Source: Clostridium cibarium (GTDB lineage Bacteria; Bacillota; Clostridia; Clostridiales; Clostridiaceae). From it: a stretch of DNA of 64,000 nucleotides. The notes under the pieces were generated by a model that did no database searches, was not told where the DNA came from, and saw only the letters and a program-made list of their open reading frames with translations. The DNA is taken from the NCBI RefSeq assembly GCF_014836335.1, contig NZ_JACSRA010000019.1, positions 20,646 to 84,645 on the forward strand, given 5' to 3'. Shown in pieces: positions 52,855 through 61,102 of this stretch (its first letter is position 1; each line of letters begins with the position of its first letter). The translations under genes were made by a program, and so were the position numbers.

Positions 52855-53625
52855 CTAATAAGGATACACATAAGGTGTTTTAGGTGCATCAACTTTTTCG
52901 ATATTCTTTACTTTAATAATAGCTACCTTCTCCTCTAACCTTTTGCCTAATTCCAGTGTTCCATTAACTTTAAGCCAAGTGTCAACCTCATATTTAACAG
53001 GTTCTGCATTATCACATAATAATCCAACCATTTGCATATCAGCCGTACAACATACCATCATATTACGAACCAATGCAAATTGATTTGATTTCATGCCATC
53101 TTCCTTATACACAAAGCCTACTATTTCAATTTCTTTATTAATATAACTATCAATATTATTTTCTACCTCAGTTAAAAAATTAATATAATTACTATCTGTA
53201 ACTGTAATTTTCCCATTTTCATCTATACTTATTTTCTTATTATCATTGCCATTTTTAGGCTCTGCACTACTAATATTATTATTTTGTGCAGAATCTACAT
53301 TATCAGATTTATCCTCTATAAATTTTGAATTATTTGAAGCTCCCATATTAGTACTATTAGGTTTCATCCCAAGCATCATAACAAATGGAATTATGAAAAC
53401 AATATAATTTCTCATCTTTCTCTTTACAGTCCTAGCCTTTAATATGTCAAATACTAAAAATAAAACTATAAACATCATAGCTACAATACTGAACTTAGCA
53501 AATGGTATAATTCTTGGATGCACATATAATGTTATCATATCACTTCTAACAAGGATAAAATAAAAAGTAGAAAATCCTAGTAGAATAAATAGCTTTAACA
53601 TTATTTCTAAATTTACTTTTTTCAT
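52855..53625 (-). CDS. TIGR03943/YcgQ-type permease partner protein
   Basis: The 256-residue protein has four hydrophobic segments at the N-terminus (about residues 8-110). They are followed by a polar linker and a C-terminal domain with VGFVYKEDGMKSNQFALVRN and MVCCTADMQMVGLLC. These match the DUF1980 (YcgQ) family, always found next to YcgR-type permeases and CobW proteins. The Cys cluster suggests metal binding. It is the last gene of the three-gene operon, 22 bases after the fusion gene. Confidence 0.9.
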   Translation of the reverse strand: MKKVNLEIMLKLFILLGFSTFYFILVRSDMITLYVHPRIIPFAKFSIVAMMFIVLFLVFDILKARTVKRKMRNYIVFIIPFVMMLGMKPNSTNMGASNNSKFIEDKSDNVDSAQNNNISSAEPKNGNDNKKISIDENGKITVTDSNYINFLTEVENNIDSYINKEIEIVGFVYKEDGMKSNQFALVRNMMVCCTADMQMVGLLCDNAEPVKYEVDTWLKVNGTLELGKRLEEKVAIIKVKNIEKVDAPKTPYVYPY

Positions 53626-53647
53626 TCTTAAATCAACTCCATCTATT

Positions 53648-55243
53648 TTATAAAGGCACTAACATTAATAATATAAAGGAAACAATAATTATTAAAGACA
53701 ATAATTTAACTACAAATGATTTTTTAAAGCTTCCAAGGAGCATCATAGTATTTTTAATATCTATCATTGGTCCAATTATTAAAAAACCTAAAACTGATCC
53801 TTTAGAAAATTCATTTAAGAAACCTTTTGCAATAAAGGCATCTGAAGTTGAACATACAGAAAATACAAATGCAAATACCATCATAATAATTAATGATGCT
53901 ACTTTTCCTTCTGGAACAAATGCTATTACTTTTTGTCCTATTAAAGTTTGAATGCTAGCTGATAGAAGAGCTCCAACAATCATATATTTGCTTACATTTA
54001 TAAACTCATCCCCTGCAAGTAAAAAAACTCCTTTAATCTTTGTAAAAATATTTTTGCTGGTTGTATATTCTCCACTACATAGTTCACATTGACAATTAAT
54101 TATATAATCATTAACAACATCCTTTGCTGAATATCTATTCATAATCAATCCAACAATTATAGAAATTATAATTCCTAAAATCACTCTATATACCACTATA
54201 TACTTCATATCTGGAAATGCATATAACGTAGAGATTATTGCGATAGGATTTACTATAGGTGCCGATAACATAAATGTAACAGCTACTGATAATGGCAGCC
54301 CTTTCTTTAAGAATCCCCTTGCTACAGGAATAGTTCCACAATCACATACTGGAAATAAAATTCCTGAAACGGCGGCTATTATAGATGCCATGATAGTATT
54401 ACGTGGAAATATCTTTGCCAAAATATTTTCTGAAACACATATTTGAATCATAGATGATAAGAAGGCACCAATAAGTAAAAAAGGTAAAGTTTCAATTAGA
54501 ATTCCCATAAATATTTTATTAAATGAGTTAATCCAATTTTTATCTAAATAACTATTAGTAAAATCACTTACAAGAGGAAAGCATAAACCAAGCCAAAATA
54601 AAATCATAAACCCTAAAATAACTAATATTATTTCTTTACTACCTACTTTCTCTTCACTTGTGTTCAAACATAGCTTTTTCTTTCTTATTGATTTTTCCTC
54701 TATATCAACAGTTGGAAACTCATAAATTTTTGCAACTTCATTAATTTGCCTAATATTTCTTTTTATATTTTGGATAGTGTCCTTGTTCATATTATTTGCA
54801 TTATTAAATATTATTATGTCACTATTTACGATATGTTCTCTAATCTTATTTGCCATGTTTATAAGATACATATTTGCAGTTTTCATATCTAAAGTACTAA
54901 TAATTTTATTAATCTTACAAATTTTTTCTAGATAAGGATCATTAAATCCTTCGAGAAATTTTTCTGTATCACCCATACCATTGTATTCAATAATAATTCT
55001 ATCGGGAGTATATTTTGATATTATCTCCCTTAAGCAATTCTTATTAAAAGGCTCATCTATTTTTCTTTGCATTATTATTATTTTGTTATTGAATTTCTCT
55101 TCTTTAATAGTTGTCTTACCAGATTCATATTGAACAATAACAACAGTTTCATCTCTTAAGCCACCATTTTCTATAAAGGATTTTATTAATGTAGTTTTTC
55201 CTGAACCGAGAAATCCCATCAGTATATCAACTTTAATCTTCAT
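53648..55243 (-). CDS. Fusion of a degenerate CobW-like GTPase with a YcgR/DUF318-type permease
   Basis: Residues 1-200 resemble a CobW/G3E GTPase with the P-loop GFLGSGKT (10-17), but the metal-binding CxCC motif is missing: IIIMQRKID stands where GCICCSL is expected. NANNMN stands in place of the NKxD guanine site. Residues about 205-531 are a permease with eight or so membrane segments, carrying FPVCDCGTIPVARGFL and VCSTSDAFIAKGFL as in YcgR. Normally the two are separate genes. Nothing indicates a sequencing error, as the join lies in one open frame. It is probably a metal permease with a built-in regulatory P-loop domain. Confidence 0.85.
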   Translation of the reverse strand: MKIKVDILMGFLGSGKTTLIKSFIENGGLRDETVVIVQYESGKTTIKEEKFNNKIIIMQRKIDEPFNKNCLREIISKYTPDRIIIEYNGMGDTEKFLEGFNDPYLEKICKINKIISTLDMKTANMYLINMANKIREHIVNSDIIIFNNANNMNKDTIQNIKRNIRQINEVAKIYEFPTVDIEEKSIRKKKLCLNTSEEKVGSKEIILVILGFMILFWLGLCFPLVSDFTNSYLDKNWINSFNKIFMGILIETLPFLLIGAFLSSMIQICVSENILAKIFPRNTIMASIIAAVSGILFPVCDCGTIPVARGFLKKGLPLSVAVTFMLSAPIVNPIAIISTLYAFPDMKYIVVYRVILGIIISIIVGLIMNRYSAKDVVNDYIINCQCELCSGEYTTSKNIFTKIKGVFLLAGDEFINVSKYMIVGALLSASIQTLIGQKVIAFVPEGKVASLIIMMVFAFVFSVCSTSDAFIAKGFLNEFSKGSVLGFLIIGPMIDIKNTMMLLGSFKKSFVVKLLSLIIIVSFILLMLVPL

Positions 55244-55264
55244 ACCTGTCCCCTTTATTCTGAA

Positions 55265-56230
55265 TTATCCATTTATATTAAATAACAAATTTAATTTATT
55301 TTTATCTACACCTTCTCCAATAATAACTATCTTTCCAACTCTTTGTTTTGTTGCCTTATTAATCTTAAACTTACCTGGAGTATAATGAAATTCTCCCCAG
55401 ATTCCCTCTTCTAGTTTAACTATTCCTTTTCCTCTTAAAATATTCCCATAACTTTTATCATTTACTATAATTTTAAATATTTTTTCTAATGTTGATTTTG
55501 AAAAAGATTTTTGCGTCTCAACTCCCCAGTTATTAAAAATATTATCAGCGCTATGAGAATGTGATACCTTATTTACTGCACTTATTTTAAATGACTTTTT
55601 TATAGATAATGTTTTCTCATTACTTTTCTTTATATCTTCTTTTGAAATCGTCAATATATCATTACCATCCATTTCATCTAAAGGAGCTGTAATTATACTA
55701 CTTTCTTTATTTATATTTCTAATTAATCTACTAATTTTTTTAATTTGCTCTTCATCATTGTTCTCTATTTTGCTAAGGATTATGGTATTTGCGTTTTTTA
55801 TTTGGTCTTTATAAAACTCTCCAAAATTATTTATATAAGCTTCATAGTTTATAACATCTATCACTGTAAATATATTATTAATATAAATATTATTATTTTT
55901 AGATATGCTTTTACAGGATTTAATTATATCTGAAAGTTTTGCTACCCCAGACGGCTCAATTATTATCCTTTCTGGAGAATATTGTTTTATAATTTCATGC
56001 ATGGCCTCTTTAAAATCCCCTACTAACGAGCAGCAAATACATCCTGAATTTATTTCTTTTATATCTACTTTAGTATCATTTAAAAGATCTCCATCTATAG
56101 ATACTTCTCCAAATTCATTTTCTAAAATAGCCAATTTTTCTTTTCTTAAATCACTATCTAGCAATTTTTTTATTAATGTTGTTTTTCCTGCACCTAAAAA
56201 GCCTGAAACTATATCTATTTTTATATCCAA
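55265..56230 (-). CDS. CobW/G3E-family GTPase (zinc metallochaperone type)
   Basis: The start is a TTG at 56230, eight bases after GAGGAG; the GTG three codons upstream overlaps that site. The 321-residue protein has a P-loop GFLGAGKT (10-17), the metal motif C64-x-C66-C67 in INSGCICCSL, ENEFGEVSIDG, IIEPSGVAKL and an SKIE variant of NKxD. A CobW C-terminal domain with a His-containing stretch (KVSHSHS) follows. These proteins deliver metals, commonly zinc under limitation. It is first in the operon with the fusion permease and TIGR03943 partner. Confidence 0.92.
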   Translation of the reverse strand: MDIKIDIVSGFLGAGKTTLIKKLLDSDLRKEKLAILENEFGEVSIDGDLLNDTKVDIKEINSGCICCSLVGDFKEAMHEIIKQYSPERIIIEPSGVAKLSDIIKSCKSISKNNNIYINNIFTVIDVINYEAYINNFGEFYKDQIKNANTIILSKIENNDEEQIKKISRLIRNINKESSIITAPLDEMDGNDILTISKEDIKKSNEKTLSIKKSFKISAVNKVSHSHSADNIFNNWGVETQKSFSKSTLEKIFKIIVNDKSYGNILRGKGIVKLEEGIWGEFHYTPGKFKINKATKQRVGKIVIIGEGVDKNKLNLLFNING

Positions 56231-56287
56231 ATATACCACTCCTCAATTAAATTCTAAACTCAAAAAACTAATCATTACTAATATGAA

Positions 56288-56331
56288 ATCTAAATTATAA
56301 TATATATATGATACTAATTTATAATTTAGAT
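56288..56331. promoter_or_regulatory. 13-bp inverted repeat upstream of the CobW operon
   Basis: ATCTAAATTATAA (56288-56300) recurs as its exact complement at 56319-56331 with 18 bases between. One arm contains a minus-strand TATAAT. It is a candidate operator/promoter for the operon. The spacing is longer than a classical Fur or Zur box. Confidence 0.45.
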
Positions 56332-56539
56332 ATACTTACATAACTCTTTAGCCTAAGTCATATTTAAAACATAATTTTTCATTATATATGCGCAAATCTC
56401 AAATGCAACTAATTCGCATTTAACTTGTCTACTTATTATATTATGTAAAATAAAATTTTACAACTATATATACTTTTAATATTTATATCTAAAATTACAT
56501 TTCATTTCAAACTTACCTGTATATCAGTAATTTATGCAA

Positions 56540-56591
56540 AAAAGAGCTCTACATGATAGAAAATTAAAAATCTATCATGTAGGGCTCTTTT
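56540..56591 (-). terminator. Terminator of the GntR/ABC operon
   Basis: A 21-bp stem (AAAAGAGCTCTACATGATAGA with a G-U wobble) has a 10-base loop, and a T-run follows on the minus strand. Confidence 0.88.
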
Positions 56592-56620
56592 AAAATATAT
56601 AAAGTTTTCTTATTCTCAAA

Positions 56621-57421
56621 TTACTCCAAATTAAGTTTGTTTCTTAAAACATAATGACAAATTACATAAAATATTATTGAAAGTAAAATTTCTGATCCAA
56701 TCCCAAATAATAAAAACTTATGAATAGGTGCTAAATTTGTTGTTGTTATATTAACAACGCCTTCAATATTAATAAAAGATGATACAGCTCCAAAAATGCT
56801 ATTGATCACCATACTTAACACAATAAAAGCACCAAAAGATGATAATATTTTTCTCCTGTTCGCTAAATGTCCTAATGATATAGATGCATATATCATTAAA
56901 GTCGATTCTACAACACCTACAAGAATTATAATTATAATTTCTATAAGAATTGTAACCATGTTTATCCCTATTTCACTAAAACCTACATATAGTATTTGGC
57001 CAATGTCCCTAAAAACATTACTAAAATCACCTGGCGTATATGCCATGATTACAATTGATATAATAGCTATCGCCACACTAACTATATTCCATACAATTGC
57101 TACGATAAGTTTACTCATCAGGTTTTTATTTAATGATACAGGAATTGTATTCATTAAATACCCCTCATCGCCTAGTAAGTTCTTATAAAATCTTTGAATA
57201 ATTATGAAGAAAGTAACAACAATTACTGCTACCATAGTTGCAACATAGGCAAACATAGTAATTACTGCTGGAATGTGCCCTAAACCACTTAACCTTTCGT
57301 AATTATTATTAGTGCCAATAAAAAACTTATTTATTATAGAAAATATTATCAGGGCTCCATATAATGGTAATAGTATTCTAGCTGTTGCTTTGAACTCATA
57401 TTTTAATAATTTTCTTAACAT
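56621..57421 (-). CDS. ABC transporter permease of the GntR/YtrA-type operon
   Basis: The 266-residue protein has six hydrophobic segments and no other domain. It belongs to the ABC-2-like permeases encoded with YtrB-like ATPases. Its start overlaps the ATPase gene end by 7 bases. The substrate is unknown; such systems often respond to cell-wall antibiotics or act in envelope stress. Confidence 0.85.
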   Translation of the reverse strand: MLRKLLKYEFKATARILLPLYGALIIFSIINKFFIGTNNNYERLSGLGHIPAVITMFAYVATMVAVIVVTFFIIIQRFYKNLLGDEGYLMNTIPVSLNKNLMSKLIVAIVWNIVSVAIAIISIVIMAYTPGDFSNVFRDIGQILYVGFSEIGINMVTILIEIIIIILVGVVESTLMIYASISLGHLANRRKILSSFGAFIVLSMVINSIFGAVSSFINIEGVVNITTTNLAPIHKFLLFGIGSEILLSIIFYVICHYVLRNKLNLE

Positions 57422-58116
57422 CTAAATACCTCCCTAAATAATGCATCAACACTCATACCTTTTTCTTCTCTTATTTCGTCAACGCTCATAGTCAATGATA
57501 TATCTCCATATGATAAGAAAATTACATCATCTAATATCTTTTCTATATCAGATATTATATGTGTAGATATGATAACTGTAGCATTTTCATTATAGTTATT
57601 AATAATAGTATTTAATATATAATCTCTAGCTGCTGGATCAACCCCAGCTATTGGCTCATCTAAAAAGTAAAGTTCAGCTTCTCTACTCATTACTAAAATT
57701 AATTGAACTTTTTCTTTAGTTCCCTTTGACATAGTCTTAAGTTTATCTCCAGCATCAATTTTCAATTTGCCTAACATATCATATGCTTTTTCTTTATTAA
57801 AATCTAAATAAAAATCTGAAAAAAAGTTTATAATATCTGATACCCTCATCCAATCATTAAGATAAGTCCTTTCTGGCAGGTACGAAACTATCTTTTTAGT
57901 TTCCACTCCAGGAACTTTACCACCGATTAAGATTTCTCCACTACTAGGTGTTAATAGTCCATTTGCTAGCTTTATTAAAGTACTTTTTCCACTACCATTT
58001 GGCCCTAACAACCCAACTATCCTTCCTCTATTAACTGATAAATTAATCCCATTTAATGCTTTTTTACCGCCATAAGTTTTAACCAAATCCTTACATTCAA
58101 AAATTGGATTATCCAT
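57415..58116 (-). CDS. ABC transporter ATPase of the GntR/YtrA-type operon
   Basis: The 233-residue ATPase has Walker A GPNGSGKST (38-46), a degenerate signature MSKGTKEKVQ in place of LSGGQ, Walker B LYFLDEPIAGVDP and the switch His in ISTHIISDIE. It is typical of the YtrB group. Its start overlaps the GntR stop by one base and it pairs with the following permease. Confidence 0.93.
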   Translation of the reverse strand: MDNPIFECKDLVKTYGGKKALNGINLSVNRGRIVGLLGPNGSGKSTLIKLANGLLTPSSGEILIGGKVPGVETKKIVSYLPERTYLNDWMRVSDIINFFSDFYLDFNKEKAYDMLGKLKIDAGDKLKTMSKGTKEKVQLILVMSREAELYFLDEPIAGVDPAARDYILNTIINNYNENATVIISTHIISDIEKILDDVIFLSYGDISLTMSVDEIREEKGMSVDALFREVFRC

Positions 58117-58484
58117 TAATTCATCTCCTTTGCAACTTTTTCTATCATAGAAATAGTTTCTTTTTCAGTAAAGCCAATATTCTTCATCGATAAAAGAAAT
58201 TTTTCAATTTGTTCTTTTGCTAAATTAGTTTGCGCATTCTTTATCATTTCCCTGTCCTCCGTAATAAATCTACCTGCTGTTCTTTGACTATATACGAGCC
58301 CTGTCTTCTCTAATTCAGTAAGAGCTTTTTGCATAGTATTAGGATTAACCGCTGCCTCACTCGCCATATCTCTAACTGAAGGAAGCTTTTCCCCTACTGA
58401 ATAGACTTCTGAAATTATATTGAGCTTTATTTGCTCCATAAGTTGCTGATATATAGGTGCCGAATTATTAAATTCCCATGCCAT
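58116..58484 (-). CDS. GntR-family regulator (YtrA type)
   Basis: The 122-residue protein is a GntR winged helix (about residues 10-75, PIYQQLMEQIKLNIISEV, LPSVRDMASEAAVNPNTMQ, VYSQRTAGRF) with only a short C-terminal dimerisation helix, the YtrA subgroup. AGGAG is 4 bases from the ATG at 58487 and 7 bases from the one at 58484; the latter is chosen. It heads the ABC operon and very likely represses it through the palindrome over the promoter. Confidence 0.9.
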   Translation of the reverse strand: MAWEFNNSAPIYQQLMEQIKLNIISEVYSVGEKLPSVRDMASEAAVNPNTMQKALTELEKTGLVYSQRTAGRFITEDREMIKNAQTNLAKEQIEKFLLSMKNIGFTEKETISMIEKVAKEMN

Positions 58485-58498
58485 CATATCACTCCTTT

Positions 58499-58532
58499 GT
58501 ATTATTGTATTAAGTGCTTAATACAATAATAC
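58499..58532. promoter_or_regulatory. 16-bp inverted repeat, likely GntR operator
   Basis: GTATTATTGTATTAAG (58499-58514), two bases, then its perfect complement (58517-58532). It covers the -10 box and the start region of the ABC operon promoter. Confidence 0.8.
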
Positions 58533-58554
58533 AATAGTTACCAGCATATGTCAA
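58526..58554 (-). promoter_or_regulatory. Promoter of the GntR/ABC operon
   Basis: TTGACA (58549-58554), 17 bases and TATTAT (58526-58531) lie on the minus strand, with the operator beginning at the -10. Confidence 0.85.
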
Positions 58555-58612
58555 TATATATTTTCATGTCACTCTAAAAAATATTTTATTTCTTTTTATA
58601 TTCTGTTGAACA

Positions 58613-58647
58613 AAAAATGATGAATTCAATCTGAATTCATCATTTTT
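58613..58647 (-). terminator. Terminator of the downstream pectate-lyase-like gene
   Basis: A perfect 16-bp stem (AAAAATGATGAATTCA with its complement) has a 3-base loop. Confidence 0.85.
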
Positions 58648-58691
58648 ATAACTAGTTATTATGTTATTTCACTAATTACATATAATGTAAC

Positions 58692-59696
58692 TTATTTAAC
58701 TGTTGGACTGCTAGTTACTACTGCACCAGTAAGATTACTTTTACCATTTATTGATACGCTACCTTTAGTAATGTATGCTGTACCAAATGTTACTTCATGA
58801 CCGATTGCTGATGGAGTACCTTTTGCTGGCCAATTATAATTTAATCCTTTATTAGAATCAGCTGTACATCCTTCCATAGTTACATGGCCTCCTTGATTGT
58901 TTCTATCAAAACCATTTTTCTTATTGCCTTTTGCTGTACATCCAACTAAATAATGATCTAAATTATCGATGTGAGCAGCTACTCCTGGAGTTTTATTATC
59001 TACTCCACCTAGTTTAAATCCATTTCCATCACCGCTGTATCCTTTAGCATTTCCGTTATTATTAGCTTGACATTTTATAAATTTTACAGCTCCATGAGCA
59101 GCATATAGATCATATCCATCATCTGAATTATTTTCAGAAACACATTCTTCTAAAACTATTCCTTTTCCAGAATGCAATTTAACTGCAAATCCATCTGCAT
59201 TTTCTCCATTTGGAGCATCTGCATTTAAGTAAGAGTGAACTCTATACAAATAAGTGTTATCTCCTCCATTTGATATTTGAACTCCAGCATCTTTATTATC
59301 ATGCACTTCTAAATTATAGAATTTATTTTCTGTTCCTGTAACATATATACCATTATCACCAGCATTACATACTTCAAAATCTTGAACTATATTTTTACTT
59401 CCTGAAAAATCTAACCCTTTTTGACCAACAGCAGTTTGCTTAAAATCAACTTTAGCTTTGTTAATCCCCTTTATTGTAATTCCTGATTTCGTAACTTTTA
59501 CAGTTCCTGATGTTACAGCTCCATCAATTACAATCGTATCTCCAGCACTTGCTTTATTTACTGCAGCTGCTAAAGTCATACCCCCAGTAGCCTTTACCGT
59601 GTATGTAGTTGCTGCCTTAGCTGTTACCCCCATTGATGCAGTAACTGCTGTAAATGATAGAACTACTCCTAGACATAATAATTTTACTTTTTTCAT
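58692..59696 (-). CDS. Secreted right-handed beta-helix protein, PL9-type pectate lyase (copy A)
   Basis: A signal peptide (about residues 1-28, ending VTAKAA) leads into a right-handed parallel beta-helix. Calcium and catalytic regions match polysaccharide lyase family 9: NADGFAVKLHSGKG, ENNSDDGYDLYAAHGAV and a Lys in GDGNGFKLGGVDN that corresponds to the PL9 base. The 334-residue length is single-domain, shorter than plant-pathogen PL9 enzymes. It is closely related to the next gene. GGGGG precedes the ATG. It should cleave pectate or a similar uronate polymer by beta-elimination; the substrate is inferred. Confidence 0.88.
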   Translation of the reverse strand: MKKVKLLCLGVVLSFTAVTASMGVTAKAATTYTVKATGGMTLAAAVNKASAGDTIVIDGAVTSGTVKVTKSGITIKGINKAKVDFKQTAVGQKGLDFSGSKNIVQDFEVCNAGDNGIYVTGTENKFYNLEVHDNKDAGVQISNGGDNTYLYRVHSYLNADAPNGENADGFAVKLHSGKGIVLEECVSENNSDDGYDLYAAHGAVKFIKCQANNNGNAKGYSGDGNGFKLGGVDNKTPGVAAHIDNLDHYLVGCTAKGNKKNGFDRNNQGGHVTMEGCTADSNKGLNYNWPAKGTPSAIGHEVTFGTAYITKGSVSINGKSNLTGAVVTSSPTVK

Positions 59697-59764
59697 TTTA
59701 ATTCCCCCAGTTAATTAATATTTTTGCTAAATTGATAAATGCAAACAATTTGGCAAATCAATTT

Positions 59765-59780
59765 ATAATATCGTTTACAT
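59765..59780 (-). promoter_or_regulatory. cre-like site of pectate lyase copy A
   Basis: The minus strand reads ATGTAAACGATATTAT, which fits the cre pattern WTGNAARCGNWWWCAW except for one base. It lies about 70-85 bases before the start codon, overlapping the likely promoter. Confidence 0.6.
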
Positions 59781-59886
59781 TTTATATATTAACACATTTT
59801 TATCATGTTGTATACTAGTATTTTAATTTTTTTGATTTCCATACTTTTTTTGATTAACATAGCTTATCTTTAATTGATCTATCAGA

Positions 59887-60876
59887 TTAGAAACCTAAAC
59901 ATCTTCCTGTTAATGTAGCACCAGAAATATCATTTTTACCATTAATGGATTTACTATTTTGAATTATAGCTTTTCCAAAAGTTACTTTGTAACCTAAAGC
60001 TGATGGAGTTCCTGTTAGTGGGAAACTATAATTCTTTTTACCATTAGAATCTGAAGTACATCCCTTCATTGTTACTACACCACTTTGATTATTTCTATCA
60101 AATCCATTTGCCTTGTTACCCTTTGCTGTACATCCTTCTAAATAATGATTTAAAGGATCTAAATGAGCCTTAACTCCTGAAGTCTTGTTATCAACACCTC
60201 CAACTTTAAACCCATTTCCATCTCCTCTAATGCCAGCACATTCTCCGTTATAATTAGCTTGACATCTTATAAATTTTACAGCTCCATGAGCAGCATATAA
60301 ATCATATCCATCATCTGAATTATATTCAGAAATACAATCTTCTAACACATTTCCTGCCCCTGAATGTAACTTTATTGCAAATCCATCGGCATTTTCCCCT
60401 TTAGCATCTGCATTATGATGAGAACGAACAAAACTCAAATAGTTATTTGCTCCTCCATTTGATATTTGAACACCTGCATCTTTATTATTATGAACATTTA
60501 ACCTAATAAAGTTATTTTTTGACCCTTGAACATATATTCCATTATCTCCAGCATTGCAAATTTCTAAATCTTGTATAGTAGATCCATTACTATTTACCGT
60601 TAATCCTCTACCAGATCCATTTCCAGAGAAATCAATCTTTCCATTTGATTGACCTTTAATTATTACACCAGCTGGAACCGATACAGATCCCGATTTTACT
60701 GTTCCCTTTACTATAATTGTATCTCCAGATTTTGCGCTTGATAAAGCTTTTGATAATGTTGTACCACCATTACTTACAACTATTGTAGTTGCAGCTTTAG
60801 CAACGGTAGTATTTGATGCTGTAGCAGCAACAAATGCAACAACTACACCAAGACATAATAATTTAAATTTTTTCAT
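59887..60876 (-). CDS. Secreted right-handed beta-helix protein, PL9-type pectate lyase (copy B)
   Basis: This 329-residue paralogue of the next gene in the transcript direction has the same order: signal peptide (about residues 1-28), beta-helix, NADGFAIKLHSGAG, EYNSDDGYDLYAAHGAV, GDGNGFKVGGVDN. Where copy A has GFKLGG this one has GFKVGG, so the catalytic Lys is kept. The start at 60876 follows GGGGGG; the longer frame to 60897 contains it. The two arose by tandem duplication and have since diverged throughout. Confidence 0.87.
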   Translation of the reverse strand: MKKFKLLCLGVVVAFVAATASNTTVAKAATTIVVSNGGTTLSKALSSAKSGDTIIVKGTVKSGSVSVPAGVIIKGQSNGKIDFSGNGSGRGLTVNSNGSTIQDLEICNAGDNGIYVQGSKNNFIRLNVHNNKDAGVQISNGGANNYLSFVRSHHNADAKGENADGFAIKLHSGAGNVLEDCISEYNSDDGYDLYAAHGAVKFIRCQANYNGECAGIRGDGNGFKVGGVDNKTSGVKAHLDPLNHYLEGCTAKGNKANGFDRNNQSGVVTMKGCTSDSNGKKNYSFPLTGTPSALGYKVTFGKAIIQNSKSINGKNDISGATLTGRCLGF

Positions 60877-60922
60877 CTTGAATCCCCCCATTTTCAAATT
60901 TTATACAACGTCTATATCTGCA

Positions 60923-60938
60923 GATTTAACGTTTACAA
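60923..60938 (-). promoter_or_regulatory. cre-like site of pectate lyase copy B
   Basis: The minus strand reads TTGTAAACGTTAAATC; the first nine bases match the cre consensus exactly but the second half has two mismatches. It lies about 45-60 bases upstream of the start codon. Confidence 0.45.
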
Positions 60939-61040
60939 GTTAATATTAACATAAATTCCTTATCTTGTATACCAATATCTTTAATTTTATATTTATTTTG
61001 TTAATTTTTTCTTAACTATTTTAATATTTAAACTTAATAA

Positions 61041-61080
61041 AAATTTCAGGGAAGTCAATTTTATGACTCCCCTGAAATTT
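61041..61080 (-). terminator. Terminator of fbp
   Basis: The stem AAATTTCAGGG-AGTCA with its complement is followed by TTTTTATT on the minus strand. Confidence 0.85.
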
Positions 61081-61102
61081 CCATATTTTAATTCTATATA
61101 AT

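Larger units (their letters stand above)
56231..56620. other. Intergenic region upstream of the CobW operon
   Basis: This gap carries the ABC-operon terminator (56540-56591) and, nearer the CobW start, a 13-bp inverted repeat (56288-56331). No open reading frame of interest is seen. The middle part is featureless AT-rich sequence. Confidence 0.6.
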
